Of a DNA stretch of 10,141 nt, positions 1-5,594 are shown piece by piece. The DNA is from CAZAYP01 sp964489425 [NCBI: uncultured Verrucomicrobiota bacterium]. GTDB lineage: Bacteria > Verrucomicrobiota > Kiritimatiellia > RZYC01. Each line of letters starts with the position of its first letter. The stretch's first letter is position 1. The notes below the pieces were generated by a model that worked only from the letters and a program-made list of their open reading frames with translations, did no database searches and was not told the origin of the DNA. Position numbers and translations under genes: made by a program. The DNA lies in assembly GCA_964489425.1 (NCBI GenBank), contig CAZAYP010000125.1, forward strand, positions 1-10,141, given 5' to 3'.

Positions 1-551
1 AGGCTGAACACCGGCACATGCCAGGACAGTTCCTCGATACAGCCGTGCGAGCCGTACAGCCCGCTGGCCGTGGAGGCCGTGTACACCTCCGCTTGCGGAT
101 CCGCGTAGTGCAGGATATAAAAATTGGTTTCCAGGCGGGACACGATGCTGACGCAATGCCGGTTGGTGGCCACGCCCCCGTCCGGGTGGGCGATGCCCAG
201 CCCGAAGACTTCCGGCGCAATGTCCGCCGGCGGGCTGACCCGCAGGCAGTATCCGTTGGTGGCCAGGTTGTCCACGAACAAACCGTATTCCACGGCCTGC
301 ACGGAGCAGGTCCAACTCCGCAGGTCGTTGGTCAACCATGCGCTCCAGCCGTTGGTGGCCAAGCCCGCGGGCGCGCGCACCTCCACGGCGAAGACGCCGC
401 CCGGTTCCAAGATGGCCGGCACCCCGAAGCTGGGACGGGCAATCGCCAACTGCGCCGCCGCGGACCGGCCGCACAGGGCGGCGCACAGGACCGTGATGGT
501 GGCCAGCATCCCTTTCACCAGCCGGGCCAAAGGCCCTGGCATAGAACACAT
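1..551 (-). CDS. Exported protein, 3'-truncated by window edge; possibly a metallophosphoesterase N-terminal region
   Basis: The open frame runs leftward from ATG at 551 to the edge: 183 residues visible, no stop. Residues 8-34 look like a signal peptide (Arg10 and Lys13, then the hydrophobic stretch MLATITVLCAALCG, then AAAQ), so export is inferred. Residues 35-140 are probably beta-rich, with repeated AxNG/ATN motifs. Near residues 144-153 the string FYILHYADPQ resembles the first strand and metal-binding Asp loop of calcineurin-like phosphoesterases (often HxSDxQ/H). That would make this an N-terminal domain followed by a phosphoesterase domain lying mostly outside the window. This is inference from one motif; the other metal motifs are not visible. 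A second in-frame ATG lies at 542, and neither start has a strong ribosome binding site. The encoding strand is supported by a continuous open frame with a signal peptide and position-specific GC; the overlapping + strand frames are low-complexity shadows. Confidence 0.7.
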   Translation of the reverse strand, partial: MCSMPGPLARLVKGMLATITVLCAALCGRSAAAQLAIARPSFGVPAILEPGGVFAVEVRAPAGLATNGWSAWLTNDLRSWTCSVQAVEYGLFVDNLATNGYCLRVSPPADIAPEVFGLGIAHPDGGVATNRHCVSIVSRLETNFYILHYADPQAEVYTASTASGLYGSHGCIEELSWHVPVFS

Positions 552-792
552 TTTTCGCGGCTTTCTATTGTTACAACGGCAATCAACCGTAATATAAATT
601 GTACCCGGAATACTGGAAAATGATTAGCCCGCATAGTGCACGGTTTAACCAGGTACCAGATCCTTAAAAACGTGAAACAGGCCGGTCATTACAACAACCG
701 CATCCCGCACAGGCAGAGGCTGGGTGCGGTGAGGTTGTCCCGAATTGACGGACACGGTGAACGAAGTAGTATGAAAGGATGGAAGAATCACC
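552..792. other. Intergenic region between divergent genes, with an imperfect hairpin and possible IS left end
   Basis: This stretch separates the leftward gene at 551 from the IS remnant at 793. The part near 575-630 is AT-rich and probably holds the leftward promoter, but no convincing -35/-10 pair is seen. At 691-702 (ACAAC then AACCGCA) the sequence can pair with 725-738 (TGCGGT, a GA bulge, then GTTGT), forming a bulged hairpin. At 736-754 TGTCC and GGACA flank CGAATTGA. Such a motif upstream of OrfA is compatible with an IS terminal region, but no matching right end was found in the window. GAAAGGATGG at 772-781 can serve as ribosome binding site for the GTG at 793. Confidence 0.4.
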
Positions 793-1056
793 GTGAAGAT
801 GCAGAAGAAGTATGATGCTGAATATCGTCAAAATGCCGTGGATATGTTGCTGACCAGCGGGAAGAGTCTGGCGGGGTTGGCGCGGGAGTTGGGGGTCAGC
901 GACGTAACCTTGAGGAGTTGGAAGAAAGCCTATCTCCAAGAGATGGAGGGGCTGGGAGAACGCGCCCCCCGGGGGGTGGGGGGCGCGACACCGGGCGACC
1001 TGGTGGAGGAGATCCGGCGGTTGCATAAGGAACTGGCGCGGATGACGCCCCCTTGA
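793..1056 (+). pseudogene. Truncated IS3-type transposase OrfA (HTH_Tnp_1-like) remnant
   Basis: The 87-residue product begins MKMQKKYDAEYRQNAVDML and continues with a helix-turn-helix region (SLAGLARELGVSDVTLRSWK, residues 26-45). This is the DNA-binding start of IS3-family OrfA proteins. It then reads EEIRRLHKELARMT, where full OrfA proteins enter a leucine-zipper segment and an REILKKA-type end. Here the frame ends abruptly with PP and a stop. The partner OrfB (DDE integrase) is absent, so this is a dead fragment. The GTG at 793 lies about 10 bp after a purine-rich GAAAGGATGG; ATG at 799 is the alternative. The truncation junction is near 1045-1053, where the promoter of the next genes begins: the stop codon TGA (1054-1056) overlaps the TTGACA box. 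A 10-bp inverted repeat lies inside the gene at 961-987. Confidence 0.75.
961..987 (+). repeat. Perfect 10-bp inverted repeat of C and G runs inside the OrfA remnant
   Basis: CGCGCCCCCC (961-970) is exactly complementary to GGGGGGCGCG (978-987), with the 7-base spacer GGGGGGT between them. The right half also holds two runs of six G separated by one T. In the protein it encodes the linker around ERAPRGVGG between the HTH and the coiled-coil-like end. It may be a chance product of a GC-rich linker, a slippage-expanded tract, or a structure affecting translation. Confidence 0.8.
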
Positions 1057-1081
1057 CAATATGTCAGAACTGACATATAGT
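1053..1081 (+). promoter_or_regulatory. Strong sigma70-like promoter of the toxin-antitoxin pair
   Basis: A consensus -35 TTGACA (1053-1058), a 17-bp spacer and a -10 TATAGT (1076-1081, one mismatch from consensus) are visible. Transcription should begin near 1087-1089, only 4-6 bases before the toxin ATG at 1093, so the message would be almost leaderless. The -35 overlaps the stop codon of the IS remnant. The spacer holds the palindromic operator. Confidence 0.75.
1059..1078. promoter_or_regulatory. Palindromic operator, likely bound by the XRE antitoxin
   Basis: ATATGTCAG (1059-1067) and CTGACATAT (1070-1078) are perfect 9-base arms around AA, filling the gap between -35 and -10 and entering the -10 box. 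An additional half-site TGACA at 1054-1058 forms a second, shorter inverted repeat with TGTCA at 1062-1066. Type II antitoxins with HTH domains commonly bind such palindromes to repress their own operon. Binding by this antitoxin is inferred from position. Confidence 0.7.
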
Positions 1082-1092
1082 AATGGTGGAAT

Positions 1093-1424
1093 ATGAAAGA
1101 CAAGCCCCTGCGTTGGCTGCATGGTGAAGTGAAGACGCCGCCCATGAGCATGGAAGCGCGGCGCGAAATGGGCTACCTGCTGCGCCGGTTGCAGGCTGGC
1201 GAGTTGTTGAGCTTGCCGCATGCGCAGCCCATGCCCGTGATTGGCCCGCGCTGCCATGAACTGCGTGTGGTTGATCGTGATCGTATTTGGCGTTTGGTTT
1301 GCCGGCTCGATCCCGACGCGGTCGTGATTTTGGAAGTCTTTGAAAAGAAAACCAGGGCAACGCCCAGGATGTCCTTGAAAATTGCCGCCGACGATTGCGG
1401 TCGTACGAGGAGAACAGGCCATGA
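1093..1424 (+). pseudogene. HigB/Gp49-like (RelE superfamily) toxin gene with a frameshift near its 3' end
   Basis: Residues 1-91 match the phage-derived Gp49-like/HigB toxin pattern: KPLRWL near the N-terminus, a helix with ARREMGYLLRRLQ, the motif PMPVIGP followed by ELRV, a central strand RIWRLVCRL, then VVILEVFEKKTRATP. Proteins of this family normally continue with a helix of the type VIxxCxxRLxxY and end just before or overlapping the antitoxin. That helix is present, but one frame back: from 1365 the alternative frame reads QDVLENCRRRLRSYEENRP and stops at TGA 1422-1424, forming the typical ATGA overlap with the antitoxin ATG at 1421. In the frame of the start codon, translation instead runs through unrelated sequence to a stop at 1486-1488 (131 residues). 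One extra C in CCC at 1363-1365 would restore a protein of about 110 residues. Toxins of this class are ribosome-dependent mRNA interferases. The broken copy may be inactive, or the shift may be a sequencing or assembly error. Confidence 0.7.
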
Positions 1425-1708
1425 AGAAACTGAAAGCCGGATGGGTAGAAGGCAACGCACAGGATTTCCTGCAGTTGTCGGATGCTGATGTTGAATACAT
1501 CGAAACCAAGCTGGCCTTGGGCGCCTATCTGAAAAAACTTCGCCAACAGCGACACTTGACCCAATCCACTTTGGCGTCCCGCCTGCGCACCAGCCAATCG
1601 CGCGTGGCCAAGATGGAGTGTGGAGATTCCAGCGTCAGTGTCGACCTGCTGCTGACCTCGATTTACCGCCTGGGCGGGACGCGGAAGCGCGTTGCCAAGG
1701 TGTTTTGA
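1421..1708 (+). CDS. XRE-family antitoxin (HigA-like), 95 aa
   Basis: The ATG at 1421 has a GAGGA ribosome binding site at 1407-1411 with suitable spacing; longer upstream starts would lie inside the toxin gene. The product carries a Cro/C1-type helix-turn-helix at residues 33-78: LGAYLKKLRQQRHLTQSTLA, then SRLRTSQSRVAKME as recognition region, then SVSVDLLLTSIYRLGG. The size and the position immediately after a Gp49-like toxin fit an antitoxin that neutralises the toxin and represses the shared promoter. The N-terminal 30 residues (DFLQLSDADVEYIETK) are the usual arm ahead of the HTH in this subgroup. The stop of the repaired toxin frame overlaps its start as ATGA, suggesting translational coupling. 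The frame is intact although the toxin frame is broken. Confidence 0.85.
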   Translation: MKKLKAGWVEGNAQDFLQLSDADVEYIETKLALGAYLKKLRQQRHLTQSTLASRLRTSQSRVAKMECGDSSVSVDLLLTSIYRLGGTRKRVAKVF

Positions 1709-1788
1709 TTGCTTGTTTGGACGTTGCCACGTACCTTGGCCTTTCTGGTATTAACTTACCCGGCCCACATTACCCGGCGATGCAGTTT

Positions 1789-1808
1789 GGATTACAAAAG
1801 CGTAATCC
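1789..1808. repeat. Hairpin with a core motif also found at 9773-9787
   Basis: GGATTAC (1789-1795) pairs perfectly with GTAATCC (1802-1808) around AAAAGC. The core TTACAAAAGCGTAAT recurs as TTACAAAAACGTAAT at 9773-9787, again in non-coding DNA next to GC-rich hairpins, so it looks like a dispersed short repeat rather than a terminator (no T run follows). Confidence 0.6.
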
Positions 1809-1983
1809 GGATCCTGACTGGCGCGGTGGAGGGAAAATCCGTCTCTGTGACGCCGACCGCCAGAAGCCTGCCGCCGGGACGGCGACGGCCCGCTACCCAG
1901 GCCCACGCCCGATCGTGGCCGAGGGGCGCAAGGCAGATTGGTAGGGATCGTTACGGAAGCAATGGAACAAACCGTCCAACCAA

Positions 1984-2088
1984 CGGGCTAAAGCCCGCCC
2001 AGGACTTCCGGCTAAAGCCGGTACTCTGACGGGAAGATCGTCGGAGCACCGCCTTCAGGCGGAAGTTGTTCCGGCGCTTCAGCGCCGG
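1984..2088. repeat. Cluster of four stem-loops in two inverted pairs (REP/BIME-like)
   Basis: Four perfect stems are visible: CGGGCTAAAGCCCG (1984-1997), CCGGCTAAAGCCGG (2008-2021), CCGCCTTCAGGCGG (2049-2062) and CCGGCGCTTCAGCGCCGG (2071-2088). The two middle ones sit in longer related units: the + strand of 2004-2031 and the - strand of 2066-2039 match at 23 of 28 positions, both starting ACTTCCG and ending GACG. Two of the five differences are the two sides of one stem pair (G-C in one copy, C-G in the other). The outer two stems form a looser inverted pair. The arrangement resembles bacterial interspersed mosaic elements. No RAYT transposase is present in the window. Confidence 0.8.
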
Positions 2089-2250
2089 ATTGGCAGCAGG
2101 GTGGCGGCTTGGGCATTGTCCTTTCCGATCACGCGGAAACAAGGTAGTGCCCTGGGTTTCCTGTTACATAATATCCAAAGGCTGGAAGCGGGAGATAAAC
2201 CCCTGCGGAGGTGCCTTGCGCCCGGGGCCGAGGCCATACGACAAGCGCTC

Positions 2251-2278
2251 TTGCCACGGGGGCAGACGGTGCTATGAT
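2251..2278 (+). promoter_or_regulatory. Sigma70-like promoter of the metallophosphoesterase gene
   Basis: TTGCCA (2251-2256) is one base from the -35 consensus. After a 16-bp spacer, TATGAT (2273-2278) is one base from the -10 consensus. The predicted start of transcription near 2285 leaves a leader of about 50 bases before the ATG at 2334. That leader can form two small hairpins. Confidence 0.6.
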
Positions 2279-2288
2279 GCGTGCCAAT

Positions 2289-2320
2289 CCGGGGGTGTTC
2301 CCGGTCATGGCTCAGGCCAT
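2289..2320 (+). promoter_or_regulatory. Two tandem small hairpins in the 5' leader of the metallophosphoesterase
   Basis: CCGGG (2289-2293) pairs with CCCGG (2300-2304) around GGTGTT, and ATGGC (2307-2311) pairs with GCCAT (2316-2320) around TCAG. The ribosome binding site AAGGA (2321-2325) begins directly after the second stem. They may tune translation or message stability. No known riboswitch family was recognised. Confidence 0.4.
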
Positions 2321-2333
2321 AAGGATAAAAACC

Positions 2334-3401
2334 ATGAAACCCATGTCTTGGAAACTGCTGGTTTGGGGGTTGTGGATGGCTTCATGCGCACAAGCCGGAG
2401 AATGGACGTTCGCCGTGTTCGGCGACACGCGGCACCCGGTCGACAGCACCACGAACGGCATCAGTGATCTCCTGCCGGTGATCGCGGACGGGATCGCGGC
2501 CGAGCACCCCAGCTTCGTGCTGCACAGCGGCGACCTGATCAATGGCTTCTTTGTCGTCCCCTCGTCCCCGATCTACACGAATTATCACCAGATGTTCCGG
2601 AACTGGAAAAGCGCGGTGAAGAACATTTACAACTACGACACCGATACCGGCATTCCCATCTACCCGGTGCGGGGCAACCACGAGTTCCAAGAGCACCCCA
2701 ACGCGGCGCGGGAAGCCTACCTTGAAGAGTTCCGCAATTACGTGCCGTCGAATGGCCCCACCAATGAAATGGGCTTGAGCTACAGCCTGGTCACGAACCG
2801 CGTGGCCATCATTGCCTTGGACGAATATACCCTGCTGGACACCAACGGCGTCGCCGGCTATGTGAACCAGCCCTGGTTGGACACGCAACTGACCAACCAG
2901 TGCCTGTTCACTGTCGTCAACAGCCATACCCCGGCCTGGCGGGTAGAGAGCGACACCAACGAGGCCTACAATCTTTATGATCACCCGGTGGAGCGCGATG
3001 CGTTTTGGAACAGCCTGGTCCGGTATCAGTACGCCATCTATTTCTGCGGCCATATCCACCTGTATTGCCGGGGCAACTGCCGCGGCATCGAACAGGTGGT
3101 GGTCGGAAATGGCGGCGCCAACTTTTCGCCGTACCACCCGGACGGGGTCGACACCAACATGGTCGCGGAATATCCCACCCAGCCCGTGTCCGCCACCAAT
3201 ATGCAGGTCGGGTTCGTGATGATGACGGTCAACGACAACGCCCGCACGATTACGGGCAGCGCGCGCCTCTGGGACGAACTACACCAACGGTGGACAACCG
3301 GCGACGTGTTCGCAGTCAACATGAGGCCCGACCCGCTGTCCATTGGCGCCATTGACTTGCTTTTGGATACTCCCGCGGCGACTAACCAGGCCGTTCGGTG
3401 A
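2334..3401 (+). CDS. Secreted calcineurin-like metallophosphoesterase, 355 aa
   Basis: The ATG at 2334 is chosen because AAGGA lies 8 bases upstream and because it gives a signal peptide: Lys2 and Lys7, a hydrophobic core LLVWGLWMA, and cleavage probably after AQA (residues 19-21). An upstream in-frame start at 2211 would bury this. The metallophosphoesterase motifs appear in order: GDTR with Asp31, SGDL with Asp67, RGNHE with Asn115 and His116, NSHT with His198, and GHIH with His240 and His242. These are the ligands of the two-metal centre in PF00149 enzymes, so hydrolysis of a phosphomonoester or diester outside the cytoplasm is expected; the substrate is unknown. There is no separate N-terminal fibronectin-like domain as in purple acid phosphatases. 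Residues after 250 form the closing strands, and the extreme C-terminus reads DPLSIGAIDLLLD. The gene has its own promoter and converges on the leftward operon with 23 bp between stops. Confidence 0.9.
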   Translation: MKPMSWKLLVWGLWMASCAQAGEWTFAVFGDTRHPVDSTTNGISDLLPVIADGIAAEHPSFVLHSGDLINGFFVVPSSPIYTNYHQMFRNWKSAVKNIYNYDTDTGIPIYPVRGNHEFQEHPNAAREAYLEEFRNYVPSNGPTNEMGLSYSLVTNRVAIIALDEYTLLDTNGVAGYVNQPWLDTQLTNQCLFTVVNSHTPAWRVESDTNEAYNLYDHPVERDAFWNSLVRYQYAIYFCGHIHLYCRGNCRGIEQVVVGNGGANFSPYHPDGVDTNMVAEYPTQPVSATNMQVGFVMMTVNDNARTITGSARLWDELHQRWTTGDVFAVNMRPDPLSIGAIDLLLDTPAATNQAVR

Positions 3402-3424
3402 TCCGGTCCGGACGAGTTTGTTGA

Positions 3425-5578
3425 TCACAGGCTTGCGCTCATCCCGTATGGCCGCGAATACACCACGCGCTGTTCCGCCGTGGCCAGGATGCGGCCCTTC
3501 ATGGCGGCCAGGAGCACATCCCGGCTGACAGCGGAAGGATCAATACCCGCATCGACCGGCGCTGACAGGGCATAAACCGTATAGATATAGGTTTTCGACC
3601 CCGGGCCCTTCGAATGGGGTGGAGCATATTCCACCCGGCCATTGACGCTGTTGTTGCCGAGCGTGCCGAGGCCGGTCACGTTTTTGGGCAGGCACTGGAC
3701 GTTGGCGGGAATGTTATAGAGAATCCAGTACCACTTGGTGTTTCCCTCGCGATCAACATGGTGCATGACAACCGCGTAGCTTTTGGTGTCCGCCGGCGCC
3801 CCGCTCCACTCAAGCGGCAGCGTCGCGCCGCCGCCGTCGCCCGTGTATTCAGGCGGAAGTTGGCCGCCGTCCGCCACGGCCGGGCTCGCCAGCCGGAAGC
3901 CTGCCTGGGCGGCGGCCAGGGGCGTGGCGATCGCGGTGGCGGACGACGTGCCGTCCACCGACGAGCCAAACAAGAAATCGGTGTCCGGTATCTCGGGCAT
4001 GGCGATGGCCCGGGAGTACAGGTAGGCGCCCTGGCAGGTGAACTTCGCATCCAGGTTGCGCAGCTTCAACAGCGCCTGTTTCTGGGCCACGGTCAGCGTC
4101 TGCGCCACCTGGGAAAAGGCCGTGGCATAGCAATAGGAAATCTCTCCGTCCAGCTCCCCGTACCGTCGCGACAGGGCCAGGACGCGGTCCTTGTCGACCA
4201 CCGATTCTTTTTGGAAGCGCCGCAACTCGGTCGCAATGGCAGAGCGGATCTTGACGATCTCCGCGAGGTCGGCCCGCTGCTGTTCAACCAGGCTGGTGAC
4301 GATCTTGCGTTGAGCTGCCGTCAACGCGGCCAAGAAGGCTTCGCCGCTGTCGCCGGTCAGCGACGTGCTGATAGAATAGTTGGCATTCCCCATGGCAGGG
4401 ATATCCTTCATGTAGAACGAGCCGAAGTAGGTGGCGTGCCGCTCGGGGCAGAAGTACACGTCCGCCTCGACGGTGCCGGCGTACCAGCTGAACATCTCGC
4501 TGGCATAGGTCATGACCGCAACGTGCGCCGTGTGGGAAAGGCTTTTCTTGTCGAGCTGGTCATCCAGTTCCGGCCAGGTGGCGGAATTGTTGAAGGTCAT
4601 CTTGGCCAGGTACGCCTTCTGCGCGTCCGTCAACGAACGGATGATGCCGCCCAGCACCTCGGCCCGCCGGTAGCTGAGCAGGCCGTCTAATTCAAATAGG
4701 TCGGCGGTATAATCCATCACCGCGGCCCGGCTGAGCCCGGTGGTTCCGGACGGGATTTCGCCGGCAAGCTGCCGGCAGAAGGCCTTGACCAGCGGGAAAC
4801 GCTTGTAGGCGAAGTCGGTCAGCAACGATTCCTGCTCCTGGGCCAGGGCCACAAGCTGCGCCCGCTGCGCTGCGGTCAGGATGTACAGGACATTGTTGGC
4901 GGCCCGCGGCACAAACGACGTGTTGTGGCCCAGTTGGTTGCTGTCCACGTCGCGCATGTACTGGAACCCGCAGAAGTCCGCGACCTTGCCCGGCGGCAGG
5001 AAGGTGTTGCAGCCCAGGTCGCCGGTCAGGAAGGCCAGCCCGTCAAAAGCGATCGTGTGCAGCTGGGCCCGGTCCGAGATCGCCTGCTCGATGGAGTATT
5101 GGCCCTGCCCGCGCGATTCGCGGCCCCGGCCCTGGGCCGGCCGACCTTGCGCTACGGTTTCACTCTGGTCCGGGCGGTCGTCGCGGTTGCGGACCTGGTC
5201 GCCGCGGCCGGCGGGCGGCTGCCGGTCCGTCCCGCCGGCATGTCCCGGCGGCGGCGCCAGGTCGCGCAGCCGGTCGGGATCGAAGCCGGCCGCGCGGATG
5301 ACGTCGGCCATGGCCGGGCCGGCGCGCAGGCCGGCCTGGCGGAACTCTTCGTGGATGGCCTGGGCATCGGCCGCGGTGAGACTGTTGGCGTTGTATCGGG
5401 AGAGAATCTGCTTCACCTGCGCTGCCTGCGCGTCCGTGAGCGTCTGATATTTTCCCGGCAACTCCTGGTCGGGCGGTGGGCGCCTGCCGTCCATGCCGGG
5501 TTGCCTCATATCCTGGGCGTACACCTGCATAGCTGTAGCCAGCCCCAATCCTGCTGCTATGATCATTGCCTTTTTCAC
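3425..5578 (-). CDS. Secreted protein with a shared helical LTxxQ module and a C-terminal PEBP-like domain, 717 aa
   Basis: The start is GTG at 5578 with AGGAG seven bases upstream (ctcct on the + strand at 5586-5590). Residues 1-22 form a signal peptide (KKAMIIAAGLGLATAM, then VYAQ). Residues 47-105 are a helical segment (LTDAQAAQVKQIL, later IRAAGFDPDRLRDLAPP). Residues 106-160 are a low-complexity linker rich in Gly, Arg, Asp and Gln. Residues 161-537 are the module shared with the upstream protein, with motifs TIAFDGLAFLTG, FLPPGKVADF, LGHNT, RFPLVKAF, SWYAG, YFCPER, YFGSFYMKD, RRYGELDG and IAMPEIPDTDFLF. Residues 561-711 resemble the PEBP/YbhB family: SPAVADGG, PPEYTGDGG, LEWSGAP, WILYNIP, YTVYALSAP, MKGRILA. 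The usual DPDxP and GxHR ligand motifs are replaced by HVDRE and GSKTY. LTxxQ motifs lie at 47, 234, 316, 419 and 495, recalling the Spy/CpxP signature. Role unknown. It is the second gene of a leftward operon, 16 bp behind the 1361-aa gene. Confidence 0.85.
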   Translation of the reverse strand: MKKAMIIAAGLGLATAMQVYAQDMRQPGMDGRRPPPDQELPGKYQTLTDAQAAQVKQILSRYNANSLTAADAQAIHEEFRQAGLRAGPAMADVIRAAGFDPDRLRDLAPPPGHAGGTDRQPPAGRGDQVRNRDDRPDQSETVAQGRPAQGRGRESRGQGQYSIEQAISDRAQLHTIAFDGLAFLTGDLGCNTFLPPGKVADFCGFQYMRDVDSNQLGHNTSFVPRAANNVLYILTAAQRAQLVALAQEQESLLTDFAYKRFPLVKAFCRQLAGEIPSGTTGLSRAAVMDYTADLFELDGLLSYRRAEVLGGIIRSLTDAQKAYLAKMTFNNSATWPELDDQLDKKSLSHTAHVAVMTYASEMFSWYAGTVEADVYFCPERHATYFGSFYMKDIPAMGNANYSISTSLTGDSGEAFLAALTAAQRKIVTSLVEQQRADLAEIVKIRSAIATELRRFQKESVVDKDRVLALSRRYGELDGEISYCYATAFSQVAQTLTVAQKQALLKLRNLDAKFTCQGAYLYSRAIAMPEIPDTDFLFGSSVDGTSSATAIATPLAAAQAGFRLASPAVADGGQLPPEYTGDGGGATLPLEWSGAPADTKSYAVVMHHVDREGNTKWYWILYNIPANVQCLPKNVTGLGTLGNNSVNGRVEYAPPHSKGPGSKTYIYTVYALSAPVDAGIDPSAVSRDVLLAAMKGRILATAEQRVVYSRPYGMSASL

Positions 5579-5594
5579 AACACGTCTCCTATGG

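Larger units (their letters stand above)
1709..2250. other. Long non-coding stretch with hairpin repeats
   Basis: Between the antitoxin stop and the next promoter there is no frame with recognisable protein features; the frames that exist on both strands are rich in Arg and Pro and cross the stem-loop repeats. It contains a hairpin at 1789-1808 and a four-hairpin cluster at 1984-2088. Nothing else was recognised in 1809-1980 or 2089-2250. No typical rho-independent terminator (stem followed by a T run) was found after the antitoxin. Confidence 0.6.

Noticed and set aside
691-740. Bulged hairpin that might be an integron attC site
   Set aside because: The right side GTTGTCC does not fit the conserved GTTRRRY core, and no integrase or cassette array is present.
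1342-1366. Programmed -1 ribosomal frameshift in the toxin gene
   Set aside because: The A-rich stretch at 1343-1351 does not form an X XXY YYZ heptamer in frame, and the -1 frame has a stop at 1341-1343; a lost C at 1363-1365 explains the data better.
2211-2333. N-terminal extension of the metallophosphoesterase from ATG 2211
   Set aside because: It would include the promoter at 2251-2278 and bury a normal signal peptide; ATG 2334 has a proper ribosome binding site.
2382-3137. Leftward open frame inside the metallophosphoesterase gene
   Set aside because: The + strand frame has all metal-binding motifs in order; the opposite frame has none and is Val/Ala-rich shadow sequence.
3402-3412. 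Palindrome TCCGGTCCGGA between the convergent genes as a bidirectional terminator
   Set aside because: The central spacer is a single base, so the RNA hairpin would be tiny, and no T run follows on either strand.
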